Source: Multifurca ochricompacta (taxonomy: Eukaryota; Basidiomycota; Agaricomycetes; Russulales; Russulaceae). From it: DNA of 52,207 nucleotides. Location: the NCBI GenBank assembly GCA_022496185.1, contig WTXG01000248.1, positions 1 to 52,207 on the forward strand. The letters run 5' to 3'. Positions 38,281 to 50,100 of the stretch are shown here, one piece after another. Positions within the stretch are counted from its first letter, which is position 1. Each line of letters opens with the position of its first letter. The position numbers were made by a program, and so were the translations under genes. The notes under the pieces are model-generated. The model was not told the origin of the DNA. It ran no database searches and worked only from the letters and a program-made list of their open reading frames with translations.

Positions 38281-40977
38281 TACTTCGCCACTTTCATAGA
38301 CGACTTTAGCAGGACAGCTTTAGTTGTTGCTATGAAAGCAAAAAGTGATTTTACATCGGTCTTCTGTAACATTAAGGCATTCTTGGAAAATAAAACAGAC
38401 AAGAAAATAAAGACCTTACATACAGACTGAGGTGGTGAATTTGTAAATAGGGAGCTGAAGTCAATACTTGAGCAGGCTGGCATAGAGCATAAATTGACAA
38501 TGCCATATTCCCCACAACAGAATGGAAGGGTTGAAAGGTTCAACAGAACCATTATGGAAAAGGCTACCAGTATGCTGCATCATGCTGGTCTTTCCCTTGG
38601 TTTCTGGGAATGTGCAGTGCGAACAGCCTGTCACATATACAATAGAACGCCTATCCACTCTAATAAGTGGAGGACACCGCTTGAGCTTCTGGATGGGGAC
38701 ATTCCAGATGTCTTGTACTTCAAAATATTTGGCTGCTTAGCCTATTACACTGTCCCAGAGGACAAAAGACATAAACTGGATCACAAAGCCAGGGAAACAG
38801 TCTTTGTTGGGTATGCACCCCACTCTAAAGGATATCTTCTTTGGGATATGCATACTCGATCCTTCGTATTGTCAAGAGATGTGACATTTGATGAAGGGTC
38901 CTTCCCATCCAACCTTGCCAAGGACAGCAAGGGAAAGCAAAAGGAAAAAGTTACGCCTTTTGTCTTAGATATTGAGAGGCCTGTCCAGCCTCAACCAGCA
39001 ATAGCCACAGTTCCTCAGGCTCCTGAAGACAAGGAAGCCGAGGTTGAGGAACAGGAGGTAGTGGAACCTCCTCAAATAAATCCTGAGCCTACCACACCTG
39101 AAAATGAACTTGACACACATGATCAAACCATATATCAGATGCCTCCATCCCAAGTTATGGAACCATCAGAACTCCCCCAAAGAACTCGTGCCAAAAGACA
39201 ATCTAAGAAGAATGTTGGCAGACTTCCCCAACCAGTTTTTACAAGGGAAAGTCCACGCTCTCAGCAACGTGACAGGGCTGTGCAGGAAGACCTAGATCTT
39301 GATACTGCTCGTCCCAAACGTTCATGTCGTATGAACCCTCGATTTTACAATGAGGATAATGCTGAGTTCGTGCAAGGTTCTTCCAGACTTGGGAATATGG
39401 AACTGCTTAATGCTGCAGGAGTCTCTTATAGGGACCCCCTGACTTTTCAGGAGGCGATGCAGTCTGATAATGCAAGTGAATGGCTTGAAGCATGCAAATA
39501 CGAAATTGATGCTTTAGATAAGCTAAATGTGTGGCGCCTTGAAAATCTTCCAAAAGGAAGAAAGGCAGTCAAGTCAAAATGGGTCTTTAAACTGAAACCA
39601 GATGGACGGTTTTGTGCTAGGCTCGTGGCAAAAGGTTTCACCCAAATAGAAGGGGTGGACTTCGACGAAACATTCTCACCAGTCACCAGATTTGAATCAC
39701 TTAGATTATTACTAGTGCTAGCTACACTAGAGGATTGGGAAATCCACCAGATGGATGTCAAATCGGCATTCCTTCATGGTGACTTGGATGAAGAAATTTA
39801 CATGGAGCAACCAGTTGGTTTTGTCATTGCTGGTCAAGAGTCCAAAGTTTGTCGGCTGCAAAAAGCACTGTATGGCCTCAAACAAGCTTCCCAAGCATGG
39901 AATCTACAGTTCCATGCAGTTCTTAATGAACTGGGCTTCACTCGGATGTACTCTGATGCAGGAGTATACGTGTTTCATCAAAAGGAGGGGGATGATTCAC
40001 TTTATGTCATTCTCTATGTAGATGACATTACTATACTTGGGTCTTCCAATGATAAGATAACATGGCTGAAGTCAGCTCTATCTAATCGATATGAGATGAC
40101 TGACTTGGGAGAAATCCAGTCGTACCTTGGAGTTAACATCACCAGGGATCGTCCTAATAAGACACTGGAAATTGACCAAGCAGCCTACGTTTTATCTATT
40201 ATTGAGAAGTTTGGGATGAGGGATTCCAACCGAGTATATACTCCTCTTCCCTCTGGTGCTGATGTACATCTGGTCAAGTTTGATGGCCAGGCATCTACTT
40301 CTGATATAAAGAAGTACCAACAGTTGATGGGGTCTCTGCTATGGGTGCAGATCGGAAGCAGACCAGACATCAGTTTTGCTGTGGCGCGCCTTAGCCAATA
40401 TGCTTCCAATCCCTCTCAAGATCACATGTGACTTGCAAAGTATGTCTTAAAGTATCTTAACAGTACAAAAGACTGCAAGTTGCGGTATTCTGGAGGGAAT
40501 GGGGAGAGTGGCCTTCATGGTTTTGCAGATTCCTCATGGGGAGATCAAGAGGACTGCCACTCTACCTCAGGCTACGTGTTTTTCTTGGCAAATGGTGCCA
40601 TTTCATGGTGTTCCAGAAAGCAGAAAACAGTAGCACAGTCCACCACTGAGGCCAAATATATGAGCCTCTCTGAGGCTGCAAATCAGGCAGCATGGTATAG
40701 GACTTTTATGGAGGAATTAGGGTATGAGGTAACCTCCCCTATACTACTTCATTGTGACAACAAGGGTGCCGTAGACTTGGCATTAAACCCAGTCACAGGA
40801 AGGCGGTCAAAGCATATTCCTATCAAGTACCATGCCATTAGGGGGTACATTGAATCACACATAATCGAGTTAGTGCGTACCCCCACAGGTGAGATGCTGG
40901 CAGATGGCTTCACTAAGTCTCTACCAAGAGCATCATTTGAAACCATGGTAAAAGGGCTTGGACTTATGCTGAAATGA
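38281..40977 (+). pseudogene. Copia C2 integrase, RT and RNase H, two nonsense codons
   Basis: Continues integrase (YFATFIDDFS), with TGA at 38428-38430 (HTD*GGEF), then MPYSPQQNGRVERFNRTI with the catalytic Glu. A linker follows, then RT (WVFKLKPDGRFCARLVAKGF; HQMDVKSAFLHGDLDEEIYM; LYVDDITILGS). TGA at 40429-40431 (HM*LAKYVLKYL) stands where C3 has Arg. RNase H follows (FADSSWGDQEDCHSTSGY; STTEAKYMSLSEA) and ends LGLMLK*. Apart from the stops the frame is continuous. Confidence 0.93.
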
Positions 40978-41248
40978 GAGAGCTGGAATCTGGAAACTTT
41001 GTATACCAGTTTCACTTTCCCACCATGAGTGAAATTCTTGACCTCGAGAGTGATGCAAGAGGTGTGTATGGTTTCAGTTTGCATAAGCGAATCACCTCGA
41101 TATGCCTCTGAACACCATATCTCTCTCACACTCAAAAGAGTTAGAGAAGTTGGATCTCTGGCTGGCGATATGCTCATTTAATTGTGATGGCAGTGTGCTC
41201 ATCCAACTCATTTCCCATCCATGACCAGATGCCTTCAGCATGGAGGGA
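40978..41248 (+). other. Copia C2 3' untranslated region with polypurine tract
   Basis: No frame of interest. It ends in ATGGAGGGA directly before the 3' LTR, the primer site for plus-strand synthesis. C3 has the equivalent tract next to 46904. Confidence 0.75.
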
Positions 41249-41751
41249 TGTTGAACACAGAAGATGTTCGGTGATGCTTCAGGCATCAGGTGATTAGATT
41301 AGCTACTTTGTAGATTAGATTAGATACCGGAGTCTCGGACTTTTTACATTATCATTAACTTTCTTTCTCACATTCCGCAGTAGCTGACTGATGCACCATG
41401 TAACATGTGATTTCTGTAGTGGCCAATGGCCTTTCTCCCTCATGTTTGTTGTTTGGACTTTGTCTGGCACTTGTGGACTTATTCCCAGTGCACAGACCAT
41501 CCCTTGGATTGTATATAAGGGTGTCTGTTTCGTCTCTTACACTTCAGAGTTTCTTCTATCTCTGAAGTGTAAGTCCCTTCTCTTACTTACTATTATACCT
41601 TGAGACTAACGCTCCTAGTAGTAACTTGTCTTTGTCTAGGTCAGTAGTGTAGTATAATAGAGTTTCTTCTATCTCTGAAGTTAACTTGTCTTTGTCTAAC
41701 CTTACATGCTAACCTTACAGTCAGTATGCTGCGCCTCATGCCTGTTTTACA
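41249..41751 (+). repeat. Copia C2 3' LTR
   Basis: 503 bp, followed by TSD CCTGT. It differs from the 5' LTR by a 3-bp deletion near 41354 and a few transitions. Branch-like CTAAC here is CTAAT in the 5' copy. Confidence 0.95.
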
Positions 41752-41756
41752 CCTGT

Positions 41757-41860
41757 CATTACTTAACGTGTGATGTTTGCCTCTGCGGTACGCCCAACGA
41801 CTTAGGTCATTCTCTTTGCCCTTCCTGTTTCTAAGTGTACATGGAGCTTCACCCATTACA
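41757..41860 (+). mobile_element. solo LTR D, right part
   Basis: Continuation of LTR D after C2, ending CACCCATTACA, followed by TSD GTCAG (41861-41865) and A' pol. Confidence 0.82.
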
Positions 41861-41865
41861 GTCAG

Positions 41866-44106
41866 AAGCTTGGCATGGAAGACAGGATGGATCTTCCATT
41901 TCGGTGGCAGTTGTAGTTCATAGGACATGTCTGACAGCTTCCTTTTGATCTGGAAGGGTCCATGATGTTGGGGTGCTAGTTTGGTTGAGGGGTGTGATGT
42001 GTGAATGTTTCTTCCTTTGAGCCAGACCCAATCATTGGCCTGATAAGGTGTGAACGTGCTTGGCTGTGCAGCCAGAAGTTGCTGCACCTTCGCCAGGTTT
42101 TCATTGGCTGATTGTCGTAAGTCTTCCCATTGGCATATTTGTTGGGTTACTGAAGGGACATTAGTGGGTTTATCTGTCCATTTGGTGTGTGGGGTCCAGC
42201 CCATGATAAGGGAAAAGGGAGTAGCTTTTGTCATCCTGTTGGGCCATGAGTTGTGAGCAAACTCTGCAGTTGACAGCCATTCTGCCCAGTCATCTTGTCG
42301 TCTGTTACACCAAAACTGAAGGTACTGTTCTAACCATTGGTTTGTTCACTTGGACTGTCCGTCCATCTGTGGATGATAAGCTGTGGAAATATTCTGTGCA
42401 ATGTCTAACATCTTGCACAGGGCTTTAGCAAATGCCAATGTAAATTGGGTATCTTGGTCGGATATAATCTTCTTGGGGAGTCCATAGTGGCAGTATACGT
42501 GGTTCAGGTATAGTTTCGCCACTCCTTCAGCCGTGATGGTTTCATTGCAGGGTATGAATAGGGCCACCTTGGAGCAATCATGGTCAGTGATCGTGAGGAT
42601 GGTATCAAAGCCCTGTGACTTGGGTAACTTGACAATGAAGTCCATGGTGATGGTCTGGAAAGGGGTTGATGAGATGGGAGTAATGGGGTGTATCGGTGGG
42701 ACTTTTGGGTGTGTGTTAACCTTGTTTGCTTGACATGCTGCGCACCCCTGCATGTAGTTTTCAACATCCTTTTTCATATTGGGCCACCAATAGTCTCTTT
42801 TGGCAAGGGCATAGGTGTTGGCAATGCCAGGGTGGCCAGCAGAGGGGAGGTCATGGTGAAAATGGATCACCCCCCTCTTAATGTTGTTGCCACTGGTGAC
42901 AACGAGTTGATCTCCATCTTTCCACCAAAGGCCACTGACTTCTTTTAAGTTGTGTGCATCAGCCCATGAACGGCATAGTTCTTGGTTCATATTTTGTGAA
43001 ACCTGTGCCCATAGGTCCATATCATGGAGACTGACTATGGCAGTCTTCGCAAACACTTCCTCTGGGAGAACAGTAACATCATTATTGTCATCCTCTCCTG
43101 TATGCATATCTGGCCTTCGTGACAGCACATCTGCTCTAGTGTTCTGGCTTCCAGCAATGTGTTTCAAGGTGAAGTTATACTCTTCTAGCTCCAGGACTTC
43201 TCGTGCTATGCGTTGACTGATTTTGTGGGGTTCTTTCCAATACAGTAGGTTGGAATGGTCAGTGTGAATGATGGTTTTATGAGGAGTCCCTGCCAGGTAG
43301 GGTTGCCAGTGTTGTAATGCCTTGACTATGGCTAAGAGTTCCCTGTCCCAAATATCATAGTTCTGTTCAGCTGGTGAGAAGGTTTTGGAGTAATATGCCA
43401 CTGGGTGAAGTATTTGCGCAGCATCTCTTTGGTATAACACTGCCCCATTTGCAAAGTGAGAGGCATCCACTTCTAATTCAAAGGGATGACTTAGATCTGG
43501 TTGGATGAGTACTGGTTCTGAGCCAACAAGGTTCCTAATCTGCTCAAACGCCTGTTGCTGTGCTGTACCCCAATGCCATGGTACATCCTTTTTCAATAGA
43601 TCGTTTAGTGGTCATGCAATGCCTGAGAATCCCTTGACAAAGCGTTGGTAGAAGTTGCAAAACCCGATGAGTGATCAGATGTCCTTGACACAGGTTAGTA
43701 TAGGCCATTCCCAGATCCCCTGTACTTTAATGGGATCCATGCGCACTTGTCCCCCCTCTAGGATAACTCCCAGGTATTCAACACTCCGTTGTTCAAAGGA
43801 GCATTTGGCTGGCTTGAGGTACAGGTCGTGTTCATGTAATATATCCAGTACCTGATGTACTTGCTCTCAATGGTGGCTCAAGTTGTCTGGGGTGGCTACT
43901 AGGATGTCATCCATATAGACCACCACTTCGCCGGTGAGAATGAGATCGCGGAAGATGTGGTTCATCATAGACTGAAACATTGCTGGCAAATTCGTAAGAC
44001 CAAAGAACATGACATTTGGTTCGAATAACCCTTGGTTTGTTTTAAATGCTGCTTTGCATTGGTCACCCTCTTTGATCCTGACATTATTGTAACCCCATCA
44101 TACATC
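41866..44106 (-). pseudogene. A' pol: RT end, RNase H, integrase
   Basis: Homologue of Gypsy-A pol. RT from the LTR border ([15 protein letters not shown]), RNase H (LEVDASHFANGAVLYQRD), integrase zinc region (HHDLPSAGHPG, CAACQANK) and core (TMDFIVKLP, DQDTQFT, DGQSK*). The C-terminus runs up to HPVFHAKLL at the D insertion. The frame equals that of the N-terminal pol piece once the solo LTR and one TSD copy are removed, so damage is by nonsense rather than frameshift. Stops include one after DGQSK (near 42345) and several at 43600-44106. Confidence 0.9.
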
Positions 44107-44619
44107 TGTCAAACAATCATGCTGCTGGTTATACTGACTGTGGTTAGTAGCAGTTAAGGCTAAAGAAAGACAAGTACTTCAGAGGTTAGAAGAACTCTGT
44201 ATTACTATCTACACACCTAAAGAAAGACAAGTCTAATATACTAGGTTAGTCTATAGGTAGTGGAAGAGTAGAGTAAAGGGAACTTACACTTCAGAGGTTA
44301 GAAGAACTCTGAAGTGAAAGAGACGAAACAGACACCCTTATATACCCATAGGGCCCAGGGGAAATGGTCTGTGCGCACTGGGAATAAGTCCACAAGTGCC
44401 GGACAATCAACAGAGAGGGATAAAGGCCATTGGCCAATGAGATATCACATGCTTACTGCGCATTACTAAGTTCATCACTAATCAGCTGAGTAAGGTGAGA
44501 AAGAAATGTAATAAAGATAACATAAAAAGTCCGATACTCCGAGATCTAATCTAATCTAATCTACAGCTGAAGCGAACCTTAGATGCCTGAAGCATCTCCA
44601 GACACGTCTTGTGTCAACA
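44107..44619 (-). mobile_element. solo Copia LTR in A' RT
   Basis: 513 bp, TSD ACATC (44102-44106 and 44620-44624). TATATAA begins at 44344 (minus). E1 44288-44310, intron-like 44233-44287 (55 nt, GTAAGT, GACTAACC, TAG), E2 44217-44232. Second intron-like 44160-44216 (57 nt) ends with the identical intron-less copy 44160-44198. Confidence 0.94.
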
Positions 44620-45588
44620 ACATCCATCTTTGAGAAGAGGGACTTGTCTCTCATGGTGTCAATAAGCTCAGAGATGAGTGGCAGGGGGTAGGCATTCTTC
44701 ACAGTGTGAGTATTAATTCATTGGTAGTCCTGGACTGGTCATAGCTTGCTGTCTTTCTTTTTGATAAAGAAGAAGGGCAAGGCATACTGCAACTTGGATG
44801 GGCAAATATACCCTTTTGCCAAATGTTCCTTGAGAAACTCTGTCAACACAACCTGTTCAGATTGGGACAGTGGATAAATTTTGCAATCTATCGCTGCTGG
44901 TGCATCAGGGAGCAGATCTATGGCATGATCCCATGGCTGGGCAGATGGAAAGTGCTGTGACTCTTCTTCAGAGAACACTTTCCAATGCTGGTGATAGGTA
45001 CTTGGCACTATGTCACTGTAAGTCTTCTCTGTCTGCCCCTGTACTGCATTCTGGGCTAACTTGGATGCCTTGGTGACATAACAATGGCCAGGGTCTTCTT
45101 CGTCTGTGGTTGTAGCCTTTACTGTTGGATGTCTGATTGCATAATCATAGCCTAGCGATGTAATGATGGTTGGATATGAATTTTTATCCATTGTTGCATT
45201 GGTCCAGTTGATCTTTGGTTCAAAGGCAGCAAGCCACGGGTATCCCAGGATGAGGTCTTCGTCTCCTAGGTTGGTAATCAGGAAACAGATGACCTTCATT
45301 GTTTCCCCAACTTGGACATTTAAGTTGGTATAATGCATGATTTTTCCAGCGCGATTAGCTGTCCCATCAATATTCCAGATATTTTTCTCCTGAGGAAGAG
45401 CCAGCATCCCCAGGCTTAAGGTCTTCATTAGTTGTGGACTAATAAAATTGTCTGTGGCTCCAGAGTCCACTAAGATGTCTCAGTCGGCTGTCCTCTGTGT
45501 AGTCTTGAAATGAACTGGTATTTTCAATGATTTGAATCAACTAGTATACACAGAGGTAACATGGAGTGCTTGCACCCAGGCTGATGGG
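44620..45588 (-). pseudogene. A' pol: protease and RT start
   Basis: Protease DILVDSGATDNF (preceded by a TGA at the Arg codon of Gypsy-A), GYPWLAAFEPKINW, then RT start (KGYICPSKLQYALPFFF; KL*PVQDY). The TGA in KL*PVQDY corresponds to CGA in Gypsy-A, a clear CpG-decay nonsense. It ends KMDV at the solo LTR. Confidence 0.9.
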
Positions 45589-45589
45589 G

Positions 45590-46411
45590 TAGAGCTTAAC
45601 AAAAATCCTTCTTTGCAAATGCCTTCTCTATGAGAATGGCATGCACCTCCTCACTTTCCTTCATCATATTTGCCCATATATCTTGGGCCTTTTCTTCTTT
45701 GGTTTGTTTGTCTGCAGCAGGCAGGTTATTGTGGACAGGGGCAGCGGGTGCAGTAGTTGCTTCTGCAACTCATGCCCCCTTCTTTGGGCAGTCCTGGGAC
45801 ATATGCCCTTGTGCTTTGCAATGGAAACACTGCCCTTCCTTCATCAGCATCTGTTGTTTGTCTTCTGTGAGTGTAGCTCTTGCCTGTACTCTGTCTGCTG
45901 AGGTATCCATCACATTGGGGTCCCTCTGGGTAGCGTGTGTTGGTTTGACTCCAAACACTGCTTTCCACTGTTCTCAAGTCTTTCCTTTCTTTGTATTGAC
46001 TCCAAACTGAGTTTGGAAGTCGAGGTAATCTTGCTGCTGTCATCGAGCAGCGTCAACCCATTCATCCCAGTCATGAGGGTGGTGGAATTGAATGATGTTT
46101 TTGATGAGTGGGTTTGGCAACCCTTGGGAAAAGAGGTCCAGGGTCGCTTCCTCATCTGTGTCATAGCCTGCTTGATTTGCCAGGCTTCTGAATTTTGCCA
46201 CATAGGCATCAAGGTCTCCCTTCTCCATTCACAGGGACTTTAATTCCCTGGCTGCTTTCTGCTTCACCTGTCCATTGGTGAATGCATCTTTGAACCTTTG
46301 GGCAATGGTTTCCCATAGGCCTTCACTTGTAGTGCAATGTCCACTTTCTACCTGTTCGTTCAGCCATTCTAACTGCTCCATCATCCAATCATCAACTGCG
46401 TCACCCCTTGA
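45590..46411 (-). pseudogene. A' gag, C-terminal part
   Basis: Starts (cut by C3) at DAVDDWMMEQLEWLNEQ, then ARELKSL*MEKGDLDAYVAKF and LDLFSQGLPNPLIKNIIQFHHP, then DYLDFQTQFGV in one frame (diagnosing the gag frameshift of Gypsy-A), and the CCHC knuckle CFHCKAQGHMSQDC. The gag end keeps GGATTTTTG with pol in the -1 frame. At least two stops. Confidence 0.88.
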
Positions 46412-46904
46412 TGAACAGGCATGTGCGCACAGTGATACTGACTGTTGGTTAGCGTGTAAGGCTAAAAGACAAGTTAGCTTCAGAGGTGAAGTAAACTCTA
46501 TATTACTATTCTACTGACCTAAAAGACAAGTTACTATATACAAGTAGTTAGTCAAAGGTATGATAGATAGTAGAGAGGAAGGAACTTATGCTTCAGAGGT
46601 GAAGTAAACTCTGAAGTGTAAGGGAAGAAAAAGACCTCCTTATATAGTACCAAAGGATGGTCTGTGCACAATGGAATGCGCTAGAAAGTACTACTGAGGG
46701 ACTAAGGCCATTGGCCAGTGAGGTATCACATGCTACACAGGATTACTAAGGTACATCAGTCAGCTGCTGCGCATCGCGAGAAAGTAAGTAATAATGATAT
46801 GGTAAAAAGTCCGAAACTCCGAATCAATTATCTAATCTAATCTTGCACAGCTTAGACCCTAACCTAGATGCCTGAAGCACCTCAAGACACATGCCGTGTC
46901 AACA
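46412..46904 (-). repeat. 3' LTR of Copia C3
   Basis: 493 bp, next to the C3 purine tract. TATATAA at 46640-46646 (minus). E1 46590-46612, intron-like 46534-46589, E2 46519-46533, intron-less copy 46462-46499. The donor of the first intron-like segment is ATAAGT: the base after E1 (which ends ...GC) was G in a CpG and is now A. The left flank CTTGA (46407-46411) is the expected TSD; its partner is outside the window. Confidence 0.92.
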
Positions 46905-47112
46905 TCCCTCCATGATTAAGGCATTAGGTCAAAATGAATTGAATGAGCATATCACCAGTTAAGAGGCGTGAGAGTGAGTCGACGAGAGGAGAGGAGTGAT
47001 CTGAAGTGTATTATGCAAACTGAAATGCATTCTGTTGCACACTTCTCACGTCACATTCAAGGTCGAGAATGTGCACACACTTCTTGCGTCACTCTCAAGG
47101 TCGAGAATACAC
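46905..47112 (-). other. Copia C3 3' untranslated region
   Basis: No gene. It contains two similar stretches with a CTCAAGGTCGAGAATG core (about 47055-47110) and the polypurine tract at the LTR border. Confidence 0.6.
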
Positions 47113-50100
47113 TCAGATAAGCCCAAGTCTAGTAACCATGTTCTCATGTGATGCTCTTGGTAGAGACTTTGTGAAGCCATCTGCCAGCATTTCACCAGTG
47201 GGAGTTTGCACTAAATCTATTAGATGCGATTCTACATACTCCCTGATTGCATGGTACTTTATCAGTATGTGTTTTGACCGCCTTCCTGTGACAGGGTTTA
47301 ATGCCAAGTCTACGGCACCCTTATTGTCACAATGGAGTTGTATGGGTGAATTTACTTCATATCCCAATTCCTCCATAAACGTCCTATACCACGCAGCCTG
47401 ATTGGAAGCCTCAGCTAGGCTCATGTATTCAGCTTCTGTGGTGGACTGTGCTACAGTCTTTTGCTTTCTAGAGCACCAGGATATGGCTCCATTTGCAAGT
47501 TTAAAGACGTAGCCTGAAGTAGAGTGGCAGTCCTCTTGATCTCCCCATGAGGAATCTGCAAAGCCATGAAGAGCACTCTCTTCATTCCCTCCAGAATATT
47601 GCACCCTGTAGTTCATAGTAGTATTAAGATACTTTAGAACATACTTTGCTAGGCGCAGATGATGTTGTGAAGGATTGGAAGCATATTGACTAAGGCGTGC
47701 AACAGCAAAGCTAATGTCGGGTCTGCTTCCAATCTGCACCCATAGCAGTGACCCCATTAGTTGTTGGTACTTCTTTATTTCTGAAGTAGATGCCTGGCCT
47801 TCAAACTTGACCAGATGTGCATCCGCGCTGGCTGGTAGGGGAGTGTATACTGGATTGGAATCCCTCATCCCAAACTTCTCAAGAATAGACAAGACATAAG
47901 CTGCCTGATCAATTTCCAGTGTCTTGTTAGGACGATCTCTGGTGATGTTAACACCGAGATATGACTGGATTTCTCCCAGGTCTGTCATCTCATATCGATT
48001 AGATAGAGATTCCTTCAGCCATGTTATCTTATCTTTTGAAGATCCAAGTATAGTGATGTCATCAACATAAAGAATGACGAAAAGTGAATCATCCCCCCCA
48101 TGGTGATGATACACATATACTCCTGCATCAGAGTACATCCGAGTGAAGCCCAGTTCATTTAGAACCGCATGAAATTGAAGATTCCATGCCCGGGAGGCTT
48201 GTTTGAGGCCATATAAAGCTTTTGTAGCCTACAAACTTTGGACTCTTGTCCAGCAATGATGAAACCAACAGGTTGCTCCATATAAATCTCCTCATCCAGA
48301 TCGCCATGAAGGAATGCCAATTTGACATCCATCTGGTGGATTTCCCAATCTTCTAGCGCAGCTAACACTAGTAATAAATGAAGTGATTCAAATCTGGCAA
48401 CTGGGGAGAATGTTTCATCAAAGTCCACTCCTTCTATTTGAGTGAAACCCTTTGCCACGAGCCTAGCACGAAACCGTCCATCTGGTTTCAACTTAAAAAC
48501 CCATTTTGATTTGACAGCCTTTCTTCCTTCAGGAAGATCCTCAAGGTGCCACACATTTAACTTCTTTAAGGCATCTATTTCATATTGGCATGCCTCAAGC
48601 CACTCAGCAGCATTATCAGACTGCATTGCCTCCTGAAAGGTCAGGGGTCTCTATAAGAGACGCCAGCGGCATTCAGCAGCTCCATGGTCCCAAGTCTGGA
48701 TGAACCTTGCACAAACTCTGCATTATCCTCATTGTAAAAGTGAGGATTCAGACAACGTGAACGTTTTGGCATAACATATCAAGATCTAAATCTTCTTGTA
48801 TAGCCACGGACCGTCGTTCAGAGTGTGGACTTTCCCTAGTAAAAACTGGTTGGGAAAGTTTGCCTCTAGCCTTTTTTGTTGACTTTCTAATGGCACGAGT
48901 TCTGGTGGGGAGCTGGGAGGGTTCCATTATTTGGGACGGTGGTGTCTGATATATGGTGTCTGTGTGTGTGTCTACTTCATTATCAGGTGTGGTAGGCTCA
49001 GGATTTATTTGAGGAGGCTCCACTACCTCCTGTTCCTCAACCTCGGTATCCTTATATACAGGATCTGAGGAACTGTGGCTATTGCTGGTGAGGGTTGGAC
49101 AGACCCTTCTTCTAGTGGAACTGCTCGTCCTTTCCTTTATCTCTGTTGTCCACTACAGAGTGGGATGGGAAGGACTCTTCATTAAACGTCACATCTCTGG
49201 ACGAAACAAAGGACCGGGTATGTCTATCCCATAGATATAGCCTTTGCTATTTGGCTCATACCCAACAAAGACAGCTTTTCTGGCTTTAGGATCCAGTTTT
49301 TGCCTTTGTTTTCCGGAACATGATAGTATGCTTCACATCCGAAGACTTTAAAATAAGAGACATCTGGTATGTCCCCAACCAGAAGCTCTAGCGGTGTCCT
49401 CCACTTGTTAGAACAGATGGGAGTTCTGTTATATATGTGACATGCTGTAGAGACAGTGCACTCCCAAAAGCCAAGAGAAAGCCCAGCATGATGAAGCATG
49501 CTAGTGGCTTTTTCCATTATGGTTCTATTGAACCTTTCAGCTCTTCCATTCTGTTGTGGGGAATATGGCATTGTAAGTTTATGCTCTATGCCAGCCTCAC
49601 TTAGTAAGGACTTCAGCTCATTATTGACATATTGCCACCACGGTCTGTGTGTAAGGTCTTTATTTTATTATTTGTTTTATTTTCTAGGAATGCCTTAACA
49701 TTTGCAAAGACCGATTTGAAGTAGTGTTTTGCTTTCATTGGAACAACTATAGCACTGCAGCTAAAGTCATCTATGAAAGTGGCAAAATATAAATGCCCTT
49801 GTATTGAGGTACATTGGAGTGGACCGACTAGATCACTATGAATGACCTCCAAGGGTGCTGAAGCCCGCTTGTGAGAGGGAGGGAAAGGAAGGCGATGGGA
49901 TTTTCCCATTTCGCAGCCATGACAAGGCTTTACTTCCTCTTGGCTATTTTTTAAACTGAGACCTTTTACGGCCTCAGGAGCATATCTTTTAAGGGCTTGT
50001 TTAGACATATGACCCATTCTTAGATGCCAGGTATCAAGACTGGTTGATGCAGTATTTAGGGCAGCGGTAGGTTTATCCACTATTGACCCTTGGATCCAGT

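Larger units (their letters stand above)
33034..41751 (+). mobile_element. Copia C2, full-length LTR retrotransposon with nested insertions
   Basis: LTRs 33034-33538 (505 bp) and 41249-41751 (503 bp), TSD CCTGT (33029-33033 and 41752-41756). Order: LTR, half-tRNA PBS, leader, gag-protease-integrase-RT-RNase H, purine tract (GGAGGGA to 41248), LTR. It carries a solo LTR (35774-36287) and a palindromic Tc1/mariner derivative (36657-38278). Two nonsense codons remain after removing both. The LTRs differ at only a handful of sites. Confidence 0.96.
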
